From positions 21,422-85,421 of the forward strand of contig JAVVVD010000007.1 of the NCBI GenBank assembly GCA_036652795.1: a stretch of DNA of 64,000 nt, written 5' to 3'. Source of the DNA: JAVVVD01 sp036652795. Lineage in GTDB: Bacteria > Bacillota > Clostridia > Christensenellales > CAG-138. This document shows positions 55,064 through 63,528 of this stretch, piece after piece (positions within the stretch are counted from its first letter, which is position 1; every line of letters begins with the position of its first letter). Both the position numbers and the translations under genes were made by a program. Under the pieces are notes generated by a model. That model made no database searches. It worked only from the letters and a program-made list of their open reading frames with translations, and was not told the origin of the DNA.

Positions 55064-55753
55064 TTAGAACTTCATGGGGTTGAACTTGATCCCTGGGCCC
55101 ATCGTACTGGATACCACAAGGCTCTTTATATATGTGCCCTTAGCGGCGGCAGGCTTGGCCTTGATTATAGCCTCCATAAGCGTGGCAAGATTTTCCTCCA
55201 GCTTATCCGGTCCAAATGATGCCTTGCCCACTGGAACGTGGATAATGCTTGTTTTATCTACGCGGTATTCGACCTTACCGGCTTTGATGTCCGCTATAGC
55301 CTTGGCAACATCCATCGTGACCGTACCGCTCTTGGGGTTGGGCATAAGGCCCTTTGGTCCAAGTATACGTGCCACGCGGCCAACCGCGCCCATCATATCC
55401 GGTGTAGCTACGCAAACATCAAATCCAAACCAGCTTTCCGTTTGGATCTTATGGATCATGTCATCATCACCCACAAAATCTGCGCCGGCCTCCTGCGCCT
55501 CTTTGGCCTTGTCGCCCTTGGCAAGCACCAACACGCGTATCGTTTTTCCTGTGCCGTGCGGCAGCACTACCGCGCCGCGAACCTGCTGGTCCGCGTGGCG
55601 GGGGTCAACGCCCAAGCGAGCCGAAACCTCGATTGTTTCGTCAAACTTGGCCTTTGCGGTGGCAATCACCGCTTCCACGCCTTCGCGTGGATCATATAGC
55701 TTCAGCCTGTCAATTATCTTTTCGCTGTCCTGATATTTTTTTCCGTGCTTCAT
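55064..55753 (-). CDS. rplA: 50S ribosomal protein L1
   Basis: Forms the L1 stalk at the tRNA exit site and in many bacteria represses its own operon. The 229-residue product has [15 protein letters not shown] at the start and [15 protein letters not shown], the family signature, near 124-139. Full length. Confidence 0.97.
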   Translation of the reverse strand: MKHGKKYQDSEKIIDRLKLYDPREGVEAVIATAKAKFDETIEVSARLGVDPRHADQQVRGAVVLPHGTGKTIRVLVLAKGDKAKEAQEAGADFVGDDDMIHKIQTESWFGFDVCVATPDMMGAVGRVARILGPKGLMPNPKSGTVTMDVAKAIADIKAGKVEYRVDKTSIIHVPVGKASFGPDKLEENLATLMEAIIKAKPAAAKGTYIKSLVVSSTMGPGIKFNPMKF

Positions 55754-55817
55754 ATCTTAATTCCTCTCTGTGGTAATACCGGCTTATGCCTCCCACAATC
55801 CATCCAAGGCGGTGTTC

Positions 55818-56243
55818 TTATTCTGCCACGGTGATGCCCATGCTGCGGGCAGTACCGGCAATCATGCTCATTGCAGTTTCTAAGCTGGCGGCGTTGAGAT
55901 CCTCCATCTTAAGCTCTGCGATCTCTTTGATCTGCGTCTTAGTGATGGCGGAGACCTTCTCTTTGTTTGGTTTGCCGGAGCCTGACTGGATACCGCAGGC
56001 CTTCTTTATAAGAACGGCTGCCGGTGGGGTTTTAGTGATAAAGGAATACGAATGATCCTGGTATACCGTAATTACAACAGGGATGATCAGCCCTATCTGC
56101 TTTTGTGTTCTCTCGTTGAATTCCTTGCAAAAGCCCATGATGTTAAGACCGTGCTGACCCAGCGCGGGGCCAACCGGCGGTGCGGGTGTTGCCTTGCCGG
56201 CCGTGATCTGTAGCTTAACATAACCTACGATCTTCTTTGCCAT
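55818..56243 (-). CDS. rplK: 50S ribosomal protein L11
   Basis: GTPase-centre protein that binds the 23S rRNA region targeted by thiostrepton. The 141-residue product has [21 protein letters not shown] near the start and the C-terminal [29 protein letters not shown] lies upstream. The 92-bp gap to nusG holds a 7-bp hairpin (56280-56297). Confidence 0.97.
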   Translation of the reverse strand: MAKKIVGYVKLQITAGKATPAPPVGPALGQHGLNIMGFCKEFNERTQKQIGLIIPVVITVYQDHSYSFITKTPPAAVLIKKACGIQSGSGKPNKEKVSAITKTQIKEIAELKMEDLNAASLETAMSMIAGTARSMGITVAE

Positions 56244-56335
56244 TTTATCTGTTCCTCCTAAAAATAATGTGGTGCGAGCGACTTATTGTGATAAGTCTCC
56301 CACTATGCAAACCCCATAGGGCTACATACTGATAC

Positions 56336-56854
56336 TTACAATTTTTGCACCTCGATAAAATCCAACTCCACAGGGGTGCTGCGGCCGAACATGGACACTG
56401 TAAGCTTGACCTTCTGGCGCTCAATATCCAACGCTTCTACCGTTCCAATAAAGTTTTCCAACGGGCCGGTCACTACACGCACGCTCTCGCCCACCTCGAT
56501 ATCCAGTTGAATGGGGATACGCTCCACGCCCATAGCTGTGACCTCCTCGTCGCTGAGGGGGATTGGTTTGCTCCCGGGACCTACGAAGCCAGTAACGCCG
56601 CGCGTATTACGCACAACATACCAGGTCTTGTCGTTCATGATCATCTTGATCATGACATAACCCGGATAGACCTTGCGCTGCACTACTCTGCGCTTTGCGT
56701 CCTTGATCTCCACAACATCCTCGGTAGGATACTTAATCTCAAGTATCATCTCCTGTAGGCCGCGGTTATCAACGGTCTTTTCCAAGTCTTGCTTGACCTT
56801 GTTTTCGTAGCCCGAATAGGTATGGACTACATACCATTTGGCTTCTTCGGACAT
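56336..56854 (-). CDS. nusG: Transcription termination/antitermination factor NusG
   Basis: Binds RNA polymerase and links it to ribosomes or Rho. The 172-residue product has the NGN domain, with KWYVVHTYSGYENKVK at the start and the conserved RNTRGVTGFVGPGSKP. The KOW domain contains GESVRVVTGPLENFIGTV. Normal length. It follows secE by 9 bp. Confidence 0.97.
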   Translation of the reverse strand: MSEEAKWYVVHTYSGYENKVKQDLEKTVDNRGLQEMILEIKYPTEDVVEIKDAKRRVVQRKVYPGYVMIKMIMNDKTWYVVRNTRGVTGFVGPGSKPIPLSDEEVTAMGVERIPIQLDIEVGESVRVVTGPLENFIGTVEALDIERQKVKLTVSMFGRSTPVELDFIEVQKL

Positions 56855-56863
56855 AGTTGCTCC

Positions 56864-57172
56864 TTAAAATCCCGCTGAAGCGATCACGTCGGTTCCTGAG
56901 GCTACAGCATCGGTGCCTGAAGCAACAGTACCAGACAGATTGATCTTGCTCAGCAGACCCAGACCCTGGCCAAACGCCAGATCCAGTGCATAAATGATTA
57001 TCGCCATAAGCACGATAAAGCCCAGCACCGTAAGCGTATAGGTTACAAGCTCTTTTTTGGTTGGCCACGACAGCTTTTTAACTTCGCCAAAAACCTCTTT
57101 AAAGAACTGCCCGATTGTGCGCTTTGCCTTTTTTTCTTTCTTTTTTTCCGTTTTTTTCTCAATGTTTGACAT
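56864..57172 (-). CDS. secE: SecE preprotein translocase subunit with repeat tail
   Basis: Essential small subunit clamping SecY. The 102-residue product has a lysine-rich N-terminus (about 5-18), the conserved FGEVKKLSWPTKKELV (28-43), and one membrane span (about 44-64). It also has an unusual tail of about 38 residues after the span, with VASGTD repeated at 83-88 and 90-95. Most single-span SecE proteins end soon after the membrane. Between rpmG and nusG as usual. Confidence 0.93.
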   Translation of the reverse strand: MSNIEKKTEKKKEKKAKRTIGQFFKEVFGEVKKLSWPTKKELVTYTLTVLGFIVLMAIIIYALDLAFGQGLGLLSKINLSGTVASGTDAVASGTDVIASAGF

Positions 57173-57187
57173 TATGCCGTCCCCCGA

Positions 57188-57337
57188 TTACTTGGATTCC
57201 CTATGAAGGGTGTGTTTGCGGCAGAAACGGCAATACTTTGAAAATTCCACCCTGTCAGGGTCGTTCTTCTTGTTCTTAAAAGTATTGTAATTCCTCTGTT
57301 TGCACTCTGTGCATGCCAGTGTGATCTTTACGCGCAT
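57188..57337 (-). CDS. rpmG: 50S ribosomal protein L33
   Basis: 49-residue ribosomal protein with four zinc-ligand cysteines, C9/C12 and C36/C39. It opens [19 protein letters not shown] and ends [15 protein letters not shown] lies upstream of the ATG. It heads the rpmG-secE-nusG set, the usual order. Zinc-bearing L33, together with zinc-bearing S18, suits growth with ample zinc. Confidence 0.95.
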   Translation of the reverse strand: MRVKITLACTECKQRNYNTFKNKKNDPDRVEFSKYCRFCRKHTLHRESK

Positions 57338-57388
57338 TCTCTCTTCCTCCTGCGGACACTCATCGCACCCGGTAATGATTTCAAACCT

Positions 57389-57418
57389 AAATAAAGCCCC
57401 CGTCGGGGGGATTTCTCT
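57389..57418 (-). terminator. Terminator-like hairpin before rpmG
   Basis: Five-bp all-GC stem (CCCCC, loop GAC, GGGGG) followed by CUUUAUUU on the minus strand. It may end the 57552-58376 transcript, yet it also lies just after the promoter of rpmG. Confidence 0.6.
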
Positions 57419-57421
57419 ATT

Positions 57422-57450
57422 AATCTAGCATATATAGGGTGGGTTGTCAA
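57422..57450 (-). promoter_or_regulatory. Promoter of rpmG-secE-nusG
   Basis: Perfect TTGACA (57445-57450) and TAGATT (57422-57427) on the complement, 17-bp spacer. Transcription would start near 57415, a few bases before the GC hairpin. Confidence 0.65.
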
Positions 57451-57551
57451 TGAAAATCACGCTGTAAACGCGCTAAATAATCAGCTTTTTTTATGCTCTT
57501 GTGGTAGCTTTTTTACAGATGCATATATATTGTGGTTTATACCTTATATAC

Positions 57552-58376
57552 TTATTTATATCTGCGTACCCGCACCCAGTATCCGCTGCCGTCAGCCGCC
57601 CTAATAAAGCGGTTAAAGCCGCCTCGCGCATTGGGTGAAACGGGTGAGTATTCCCCCGGCAGGGCATGGAGCATATAGCGCACGCCGCCGTGCTCCATCT
57701 CCCCTTCAAGATAATAACGTCCTGTGCCGGGGTATTCAACCCTTTTCCACCGCGCGGCAGGAAAAGTGCCCGGGAAGAGGCTGTCTGTGTCCGTCTGCCG
57801 CACCATCTGCCGCTCGGGGTTTGCCTGTCCGCCGGCAGCCTGATTTGCGCCCTGCAACGGCCCAAACAGCTCTTCCGCCTTTTTAAGTATCGAGATAAGT
57901 GCATCGCTACTTTGCTGCTTTGCACCCTGTGGCGATGTGTGCTTTGCTGAATTCTGCGCCTTTGTACTCTGAGCTGCCGATACCTGCTTTATGGTATTAT
58001 CCGCCTGCGCGTCCTGCTTTGGCGGTGCGCTCTTATTATCGCTGACACCCGCCGCATCCCGTCTTTTCTGTGCGGCAATCCTGATATCACGCTTCGCATT
58101 TTCCACTCTGCGCACATCCCCCGCAAAGCCGCCCCACGCCACCGCCTCACCGCCAAATTCGAGTATTACTGCGTCCGCTTCAAAGTGCTGCGCGGCATTT
58201 CCGCGAGCGCCATATATTGGTACCGATATGTGCGCCGCACTGTTATACAGGTGTGCATACTCCACCCGTTCTCCGCCCCTAAGCAGCAGCTCCACCTCGG
58301 TTTGATCTGCACTTGTACGCAGCGATGCCTTTCCGGCGAATCCGTTTTTAAATGCGATAAGACGTTCCGTGAGCAT
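57552..58376 (-). CDS. Protein of unknown function with a central low-complexity linker
   Basis: 274 residues. The N-terminal ~100 residues are strand-rich (MLTERLIAFKNGFAGKASLR, then a basic segment). A linker of about 80 residues is rich in Gln/Ala/Ser/Lys and lacks structure, and a C-terminal ~90-residue domain (RWKRVEYPGTGRYYLEGEM... GGFNRFIRAADGSGYWVRV) follows. No signal peptide or membrane span. GGAGG precedes the start. I do not recognise it. It diverges from the NUDIX gene. Confidence 0.65.
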   Translation of the reverse strand: MLTERLIAFKNGFAGKASLRTSADQTEVELLLRGGERVEYAHLYNSAAHISVPIYGARGNAAQHFEADAVILEFGGEAVAWGGFAGDVRRVENAKRDIRIAAQKRRDAAGVSDNKSAPPKQDAQADNTIKQVSAAQSTKAQNSAKHTSPQGAKQQSSDALISILKKAEELFGPLQGANQAAGGQANPERQMVRQTDTDSLFPGTFPAARWKRVEYPGTGRYYLEGEMEHGGVRYMLHALPGEYSPVSPNARGGFNRFIRAADGSGYWVRVRRYK

Positions 58377-58430
58377 AGATACACCTCCCGATGGGTATAT
58401 ATATGAGCCAAAACCCCACGTTATTCACAG

Positions 58431-58439
58431 ATTCCCTAT
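58431..58439 (+). promoter_or_regulatory. DnaA-box-like nonamer in the divergent gap
   Basis: TTATTCACA fits the DnaA consensus TTATNCACA exactly. It lies between divergent genes where gene direction switches for the rest of the window. A single box is weak evidence on its own. Confidence 0.4.
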
Positions 58440-58507
58440 AATAAAAAGCCTGACTGAGCGTAGCTATATCCGCTTTTATCGGATATAATGATCTTGAGGT
58501 GAAAAGT

Positions 58508-59239
58508 ATGGACGAACTTCGCAATAAAAATGGGCTTACGCTTGCGGAATTTCTTGCCGCATATGACGTAAACAAATATCAGCGCCCCTCCGTAACGGCG
58601 GACGTGGCTGTTTTTACACTGACTAAATATAATGATACCCCCGCACTTTGCGTTCTGCTTGTAAAGCGCGCTGATCATCCGCAGATCGGCTGGCATGCGC
58701 TGCCCGGCGGCTTTGTCAATATGGATGAGGATACGCTGTGCGCCGCCGCGCGCGAGCTGCGCGAGGAAACAGGGATTGAGGGCCTGCCGCTAAGGCAATT
58801 CGCCACGTTCGGCGCACCGGATAGGGATGTGCGCACACGGGTGATTACACTAGCGCATTATGCTGTTGCGCCAATGGGTGGAATTTCGCCATTGGCTGGC
58901 GACGACGCCGCCGAAGCGGAGCTATTCCGTGTGCAGGTGCGCTTGCTGTGCTCTGCCGCATCCGCGGAAACCTACCGCATAACGCTGCATAGCGCCGATG
59001 AATCGCTTGTATGTCATTGCCAGCTCCGCTATGACGAGCTTGGCGCTTATAGCGCTCCGTTACCTGGCGGTCAGCTTGCCTCTGATCACCCGCACGTATT
59101 ATTCAGTGCGCTGTGTGCGCTGAATTCACAACCCCGCCGCCGCATGGCGCGTCTGCTCTGTAAGGCCGGCGCCTGCAACGAGGATGAGGCCATACTCGCG
59201 CTGGATGAGGCGCTGTGCGATTTGCCACGGAGGTTATAA
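58508..59239 (+). CDS. NUDIX hydrolase with C-terminal extension
   Basis: Hydrolase of nucleoside diphosphate-linked compounds, 243 residues. The Nudix box is complete: GFVNMDEDTLCAAARELREE. The ~80 residues after the box domain form a helical extension of the type seen in ADP-ribose-sensing NrtR-like proteins, but no clear DNA-binding motif can be read. The ATG at 58508 follows TTGAGG; the GTG at 58499 overlaps that site. TATAAT lies at 58484-58489. Confidence 0.85.
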   Translation: MDELRNKNGLTLAEFLAAYDVNKYQRPSVTADVAVFTLTKYNDTPALCVLLVKRADHPQIGWHALPGGFVNMDEDTLCAAARELREETGIEGLPLRQFATFGAPDRDVRTRVITLAHYAVAPMGGISPLAGDDAAEAELFRVQVRLLCSAASAETYRITLHSADESLVCHCQLRYDELGAYSAPLPGGQLASDHPHVLFSALCALNSQPRRRMARLLCKAGACNEDEAILALDEALCDLPRRL

Positions 59240-59245
59240 GCTGCA

Positions 59246-59947
59246 ATGAAACGTTTTTTTTCTAGGCTTTTGGCATTTTGCGCCTCGCTTATCATCATCT
59301 TCGCGCTGCTGTTGAGTGCGCTGCAATTTGTGATAAACGATGAGGGCTGGTTTGATCGCGAATATAAAAAGCTTCGGCTTTCTGAGCAGATAGGGATACC
59401 CACAGAGGATATTACCGCCGCCATGATGCAGCTTGTGCATTATATGGAAGATGAAGCGGGCAGTATCGATATTGACGTAAATGAAAACGGGCGGTTGGTA
59501 AGCATGTATAACGATCGTGAGCGCGCCCACATGGTGGATGTAAAGGCGCTGTACCAAAGTTTCCGCGACATGCGCGCCTATGGGCTTATAGGTGCTGCCG
59601 CAGTGCTGCTATTTATTGCTATGTTAATGCGCAGGGATACGCTTCGCACCCTGGGAGAAGGGTTCACGGCCGCCACATGGGTATTCATCTTTATTCTGGT
59701 GGGATTGGGTGCGTGGATGCTTATAGACTTTAATTCCTTCTGGACGCAATTCCATTATGCATTTTTTACAAATGATCTGTGGATGCTGGACCCCGCTACC
59801 TGCCGCATGATACGCATATGCCCGGAGCGGCTGTTTTTCGACATAATTGTGCGCTTCGCCATTCTCTTCCTTGTGCCCATGGCGATTCTGTATGCGTTTA
59901 GCCGCATATTCGTGCGTCACGGGCGCAAACGCGAGGGCAATGTATAA
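59246..59947 (+). CDS. DUF1461/TIGR01906-like membrane protein
   Basis: 233-residue membrane protein with four predicted spans and an extracellular loop between the first two (VINDEGWFDREYKKLRL... HYMEDEAGSIDIDV). The family is found next to wall and tRNA genes in Firmicutes; function unknown. Its stop overlaps the tsaD start. Confidence 0.75.
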   Translation: MKRFFSRLLAFCASLIIIFALLLSALQFVINDEGWFDREYKKLRLSEQIGIPTEDITAAMMQLVHYMEDEAGSIDIDVNENGRLVSMYNDRERAHMVDVKALYQSFRDMRAYGLIGAAAVLLFIAMLMRRDTLRTLGEGFTAATWVFIFILVGLGAWMLIDFNSFWTQFHYAFFTNDLWMLDPATCRMIRICPERLFFDIIVRFAILFLVPMAILYAFSRIFVRHGRKREGNV

Positions 59948-61005
59948 TGGATTATGAATCCCTTGCCAAGATGCGCGCACAGGAATATCCCGCCCACGCT
60001 ATGCCGCTTATGCTGGCCATTGAAACCTCCTGCGATGAAACCGCAGCCGCCGTGATATCCGAGCGCAGAGTGCTGGGCTCCAGCGTGCATACGCAAATTC
60101 CATTGCATAGGCACTACGGTGGCGTTGTGCCTGAGCTTGCTTCGCGCAGCCATGTGGAGCGTGTGGGCGCAGTTGTTGAGCTGGCGCTTAGCAATGCAGG
60201 CGTTGCACTTGCCGATATAAATGCCATTGCCGTAACGGCGGGTCCGGGCCTTGTTGGCGCGCTGCTAGTCGGTGTAAGCTATGCTAAAGGGCTTGCGCTA
60301 TGCACCGGCCTTCCGCTTGTGGCCGTAAACCATATAGCTGGGCACATAGCCGCTAACTACATCACCTATCCGCTGCTAAAACCGCCGTTTGTTTGCCTTG
60401 TTGCAAGCGGAGGGCACAGCCACACGGTGCTTGTACGCAGCTATTGCGAGTTTACTTTGCTTGGCCGCACCCGCGACGACGCGGCAGGTGAGGCGTTCGA
60501 TAAGGTAGCCCGCGTACTTGGGCTGCCATATCCAGGAGGCCCTGAGCTTGAAAAGCTTGCGCTCTGCGGCGATCCGTTCGCCTATGAATTCTCATCCGCT
60601 TTCAACAGCAGCCCTTCGCCCGATATGAGCTTTTCCGGCATTAAAACCGCCGTTATCAACCTTTTGCACAATGCAGAGCAAAAAGGTGATGAGCTGCATC
60701 GTGCGGATGTTGCCGCCTCATTCCAGCGCTGTGTGGTAAACACCCTTACAGATAAGGCCATTCGTGCCGCAAAGGCGCAGGGCGTTATGCGCTTGGCCTT
60801 GGCAGGCGGCGTTTCTGCTAACCGCTGCCTACGCTCCACACTTGAGGCTGCGGCGCATGATGCTGGGTTGGACTTCTTTTGCCCTGATTTTGCCTATTGT
60901 ACAGATAATGCCGCAATGATTGGCTGTGCCGGCCACTATGCTCTGCTTGCGGGAAAACGCGCGGGGCTTTCACTTAACGCACAGCCTGCGCTAGCGTTGA
61001 CATAG
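59947..61005 (+). CDS. tsaD: tRNA N6-threonylcarbamoyladenosine synthase subunit TsaD
   Basis: Transfers the threonylcarbamoyl group to A37 of tRNAs reading ANN codons. The 352-residue product has the metal-binding H129-x3-H133, AIETSCDETAAAV near 24, ASGGHSHTVLV and the C-terminal DNAAMIG motif. About 20 residues precede the usual start; a later Met is possible. tsaB and tsaE are not here. Confidence 0.96.
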   Translation: MDYESLAKMRAQEYPAHAMPLMLAIETSCDETAAAVISERRVLGSSVHTQIPLHRHYGGVVPELASRSHVERVGAVVELALSNAGVALADINAIAVTAGPGLVGALLVGVSYAKGLALCTGLPLVAVNHIAGHIAANYITYPLLKPPFVCLVASGGHSHTVLVRSYCEFTLLGRTRDDAAGEAFDKVARVLGLPYPGGPELEKLALCGDPFAYEFSSAFNSSPSPDMSFSGIKTAVINLLHNAEQKGDELHRADVAASFQRCVVNTLTDKAIRAAKAQGVMRLALAGGVSANRCLRSTLEAAAHDAGLDFFCPDFAYCTDNAAMIGCAGHYALLAGKRAGLSLNAQPALALT

Positions 61006-61020
61006 TTTTTTTCATTTCTC

Positions 61021-61049
61021 AAAAGATCGGTCGTATGACCGATCTTTTT
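61021..61049 (+). terminator. Terminator of tsaD
   Basis: A perfect 11-bp stem (AAAGATCGGTC, loop GTAT) is followed by TTTTT. Confidence 0.9.
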
Positions 61050-61135
61050 GTTTTGCTCCGCCCACCTTGCATTTTTAAGATGAAAAATGGCTCTAAAATG
61101 AAATATGCAAAGTGTGATTTATGTGTTGCCGGGGC

Positions 61136-61207
61136 TGTGGATAAGCCCTTCAAACAGCTTTATTCTGCGCTTTACTATGTGCATAACTCTGTGGATTGTG
61201 TGGATAT
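61136..61207 (-). promoter_or_regulatory. Cluster of four same-direction DnaA-box-like nonamers
   Basis: TGTGGATAA at 61136-61144 is the reverse of the perfect box TTATCCACA. TGTGCATAA at 61178-61186 fits TTATNCACA. TGTGGATTG (61190-61198) and TGTGGATAT (61199-61207) differ by two and one bases and abut each other. All four point the same way. Confidence 0.55.
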
Positions 61208-61439
61208 GTCTGTTTTGTCAAGTAGGAATTATTGACTTAGCCGTTCAGCCGAAAGCGATTTTTTTCACATATCGGCATATTGGTCTGCGTTATATAAGCG
61301 CAGCATTCTATACAATATTATTGCGTCCAACGGCATAATTCACTATATGAGCAGCGCACATTAAAAAAGAAGTATAGCAGTAGATGCGCCCGAATATAGC
61401 TAAAACAGAGAGCATAAAGTCGGTTTTAGGAGGCATCGT

Positions 61440-62156
61440 ATGCAGAGGCAGGACGTAATACGAAAGTGTGTAGATACGCTGAGCATGGTTATAACCGTGT
61501 TCGTAGTGGGGTTTTTCGCCGTCAAGCTTATATCGCTGTCTGCATCCGTACCGGAGCCCGCGCTACCGGCAGAGCAGGGCAGCGTAATAAAGGTATACAC
61601 GGTTATACTGGATGCGGGGCATGGCGGCAGCGACGGCGGAGCTGTTGGCCGAAACGGCACTGTAGAGGCCGGATTGAACCTTGCCGTTACCAAGCTTGTT
61701 AAGGCGGCGTTGGAAGCGGATAACGTCAAGGTTATTATGACGCGCAGCGATGATAGCGCGCTTGGCAAAACCAAGAATGCCGATATGGCGGAGCGCAAGC
61801 GCATATTAAACACCGAAAATGTGGACGCAGTTATCAGCATCCACATGAACAAATTCAACGACCGCTCTGTAAAGGGAAGCATGGCCTTTTTTATGGAGGG
61901 CTCGACCGAGGGAGAAAAGCTTGCTCAGGCCGTTATAGACGCTGTTACCGATGCCACCGGACAGGGCCGCAGGGCCGCAAATCCGGGCGACTATTACGTC
62001 ATACGCGAAACCCCCACGCCCGCCGTTATAATTGAAGGCGGATTCCTTTCGAATTCCGATGAGGAGGCAATGCTAAAGGATCCCGATTATCAGGCAAAGC
62101 TGGCAAGCGGTATCGCCAATGGCATAATGGCCTACCTTGAGCAGCTGCCCACATAA
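61440..62156 (+). CDS. N-acetylmuramoyl-L-alanine amidase, CwlD-like
   Basis: Zinc amidase that cuts the bond between muramic acid and the peptide stem. The 238-residue product has an N-terminal membrane segment (about 13-36) and an Amidase_3 domain with zinc ligands H61, E76 and H135 and catalytic E199 (IIEGGFLSN). CwlD itself works in the spore cortex; no other sporulation gene is seen here, so a vegetative wall role is possible. AGGAGG lies seven bases upstream. Confidence 0.88.
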   Translation: MQRQDVIRKCVDTLSMVITVFVVGFFAVKLISLSASVPEPALPAEQGSVIKVYTVILDAGHGGSDGGAVGRNGTVEAGLNLAVTKLVKAALEADNVKVIMTRSDDSALGKTKNADMAERKRILNTENVDAVISIHMNKFNDRSVKGSMAFFMEGSTEGEKLAQAVIDAVTDATGQGRRAANPGDYYVIRETPTPAVIIEGGFLSNSDEEAMLKDPDYQAKLASGIANGIMAYLEQLPT

Positions 62157-62230
62157 AAGCAATAAATGTTTAAAGTTGAGGCTCTTTTATAAAAAAAGGG
62201 CCTCACGCGTATAAAGCGCAAAGCAATCCG

Positions 62231-62259
62231 TTTACTTATTGCGATTTTGCATCTATAAT
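62231..62259 (+). promoter_or_regulatory. Promoter directly before mrnC
   Basis: TTTACT (62231-62236) and TATAAT (62254-62259) with a 17-bp spacer. The -10 box ends seven bases before the ATG of mrnC, so the transcript may start at the start codon. Confidence 0.65.
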
Positions 62260-62266
62260 AAAATAG

Positions 62267-62725
62267 ATGGAAAATACTCAATGCAACAGAAGCCTCTTTG
62301 GCACAGCGGCTGCGCCCCTTGGCCTGTCCGCGCGCGACCCCATGCAGCTTAGTCCGCTGGTGCTTGCGTATATAGGCGATACCGTATTCGACCTGTTTGT
62401 TCGCACTCAGGCGATATTGGCAACCGACCTCAACGCGCATGGGCTGCATATGCAATCCTCAAAGCTTGTATGCGCAGCGGCGCAGGCACAGGCGTTTTTC
62501 GCTTTACAGTCCATGCTCACTGAGGATGAGCTGTATATATTCAAGCGCGGCCGCAACTCCCATATGGGAAGCGTGCCTAAGAACGCGAGCATAGCGGATT
62601 ACCGCACTGCCACGGGTTTTGAGGCGCTGATAGGGTACCTGTATCTTACTGAGCAGGATGAACGGCTGACCTCGCTGATTAAAGTTGCTTTAACATGCGG
62701 CAAGGGCGCCGCAACGGAGGATTGA
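62267..62725 (+). CDS. mrnC: Mini-ribonuclease III
   Basis: RNase III-like enzyme without the RNA-binding domain that trims 23S rRNA ends. The 152-residue product has the signature LAYIGDTVFDLFVR and later helices of the fold, including GRNSHMGSVPKNASIADYRTATGFEALIGYLYL. No ribosome site precedes the ATG. In Firmicutes it typically lies between cysS and thyX/rlmB; cysS is missing here. Confidence 0.93.
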   Translation: MENTQCNRSLFGTAAAPLGLSARDPMQLSPLVLAYIGDTVFDLFVRTQAILATDLNAHGLHMQSSKLVCAAAQAQAFFALQSMLTEDELYIFKRGRNSHMGSVPKNASIADYRTATGFEALIGYLYLTEQDERLTSLIKVALTCGKGAATED

Positions 62726-62727
62726 AC

Positions 62728-63519
62728 ATGGGTGAGGTCACGCTTAATGTGCGCCTGCTTTCGGCCACGGCTGAACCGGAAACAACCATAGCCCTTTCGG
62801 GCAGGCTGTGTTACAGCGATTCCGATATTGCTTCGCTTCATGGCGCGGTCGCTGATAGCGCCGACAAATTCGTGGACAGGCTTATCGGCTATGGTCATCT
62901 TTCACCGATAGAACATGCCTCGTTTACGTTCGGTATCGAGGGGGTGTCGCGCGCATTGCTGGCGCAAATAACGCGGCATCGCATCGCCAGTTTTTCCGTG
63001 CAGTCCCAGCGCTATGTCACAAAGGACGAGCTAACCTATATCGTCCCTCCCTCCATAGCGGCGCTTGGCGAGGAAGCAACATCTGAGTACTGTGCGCAGA
63101 TGGACTCCGTACGGCAATTCTATACGCATTGGCTAAACCTGGGCATACCGGCGGAAGATGCGCGCTTTGTGCTGCCCAATGCCGCAGAAACCCGCATGAT
63201 AATGACCATGAACGCGCGTGAGCTTCTGCATTTTTTTGAGCTGCGCTGTTGCGAACGCGCACAATGGGAGATACGCCGCCTTGCATGGTGTATGCTTGGT
63301 ATGGCGATAAGAGAAGCCCCGTCACTATTTGCATTAGGTGGGCCGCCCTGCATAAGCTCCGCCTGCCATGAGGGCAAGCTTAGCTGCAAGCGCACTGAGG
63401 CGGTCAAGCGCAATGGTGCAGCGCTTTTAGGTCTGGCTAAATCCGGCGCTTCGGATGCGGATATACTTGAATGGGTCATGGGAAACATACATAACGAAAA
63501 CACACAAATACAGAAATGA
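62728..63519 (+). CDS. thyX: Flavin-dependent thymidylate synthase ThyX
   Basis: Makes dTMP from dUMP using FAD and methylenetetrahydrofolate. The 263-residue product has the ThyX motif RHRX7S at R83-S93 and the substrate site NAAETRMIMTMNARELLHFF. GGAGG lies upstream of the start at 62728; the frame from 62695 overlaps mrnC. Confidence 0.96.
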   Translation: MGEVTLNVRLLSATAEPETTIALSGRLCYSDSDIASLHGAVADSADKFVDRLIGYGHLSPIEHASFTFGIEGVSRALLAQITRHRIASFSVQSQRYVTKDELTYIVPPSIAALGEEATSEYCAQMDSVRQFYTHWLNLGIPAEDARFVLPNAAETRMIMTMNARELLHFFELRCCERAQWEIRRLAWCMLGMAIREAPSLFALGGPPCISSACHEGKLSCKRTEAVKRNGAALLGLAKSGASDADILEWVMGNIHNENTQIQK

Positions 63520-63528
63520 GGATATATC

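Larger units (their letters stand above)
61006..61439. other. 434-bp intergenic region with terminator and DnaA-box cluster
   Basis: The only gene-free stretch over 300 bp in the window. It holds the tsaD terminator (61021-61049), four DnaA-like nonamers (61136-61207) and a following AT-rich part (61220-61340). A 66-codon frame at 61035 shows no ribosome site or recognisable protein and is not called. No clear promoter for cwlD is seen. Confidence 0.7.

Noticed and set aside
61035..61235. 66-codon open frame in the tsaD-cwlD gap
   Set aside because: Starts inside the tsaD terminator, has no ribosome site, and encodes no recognisable protein; the DnaA-like boxes explain the sequence better.
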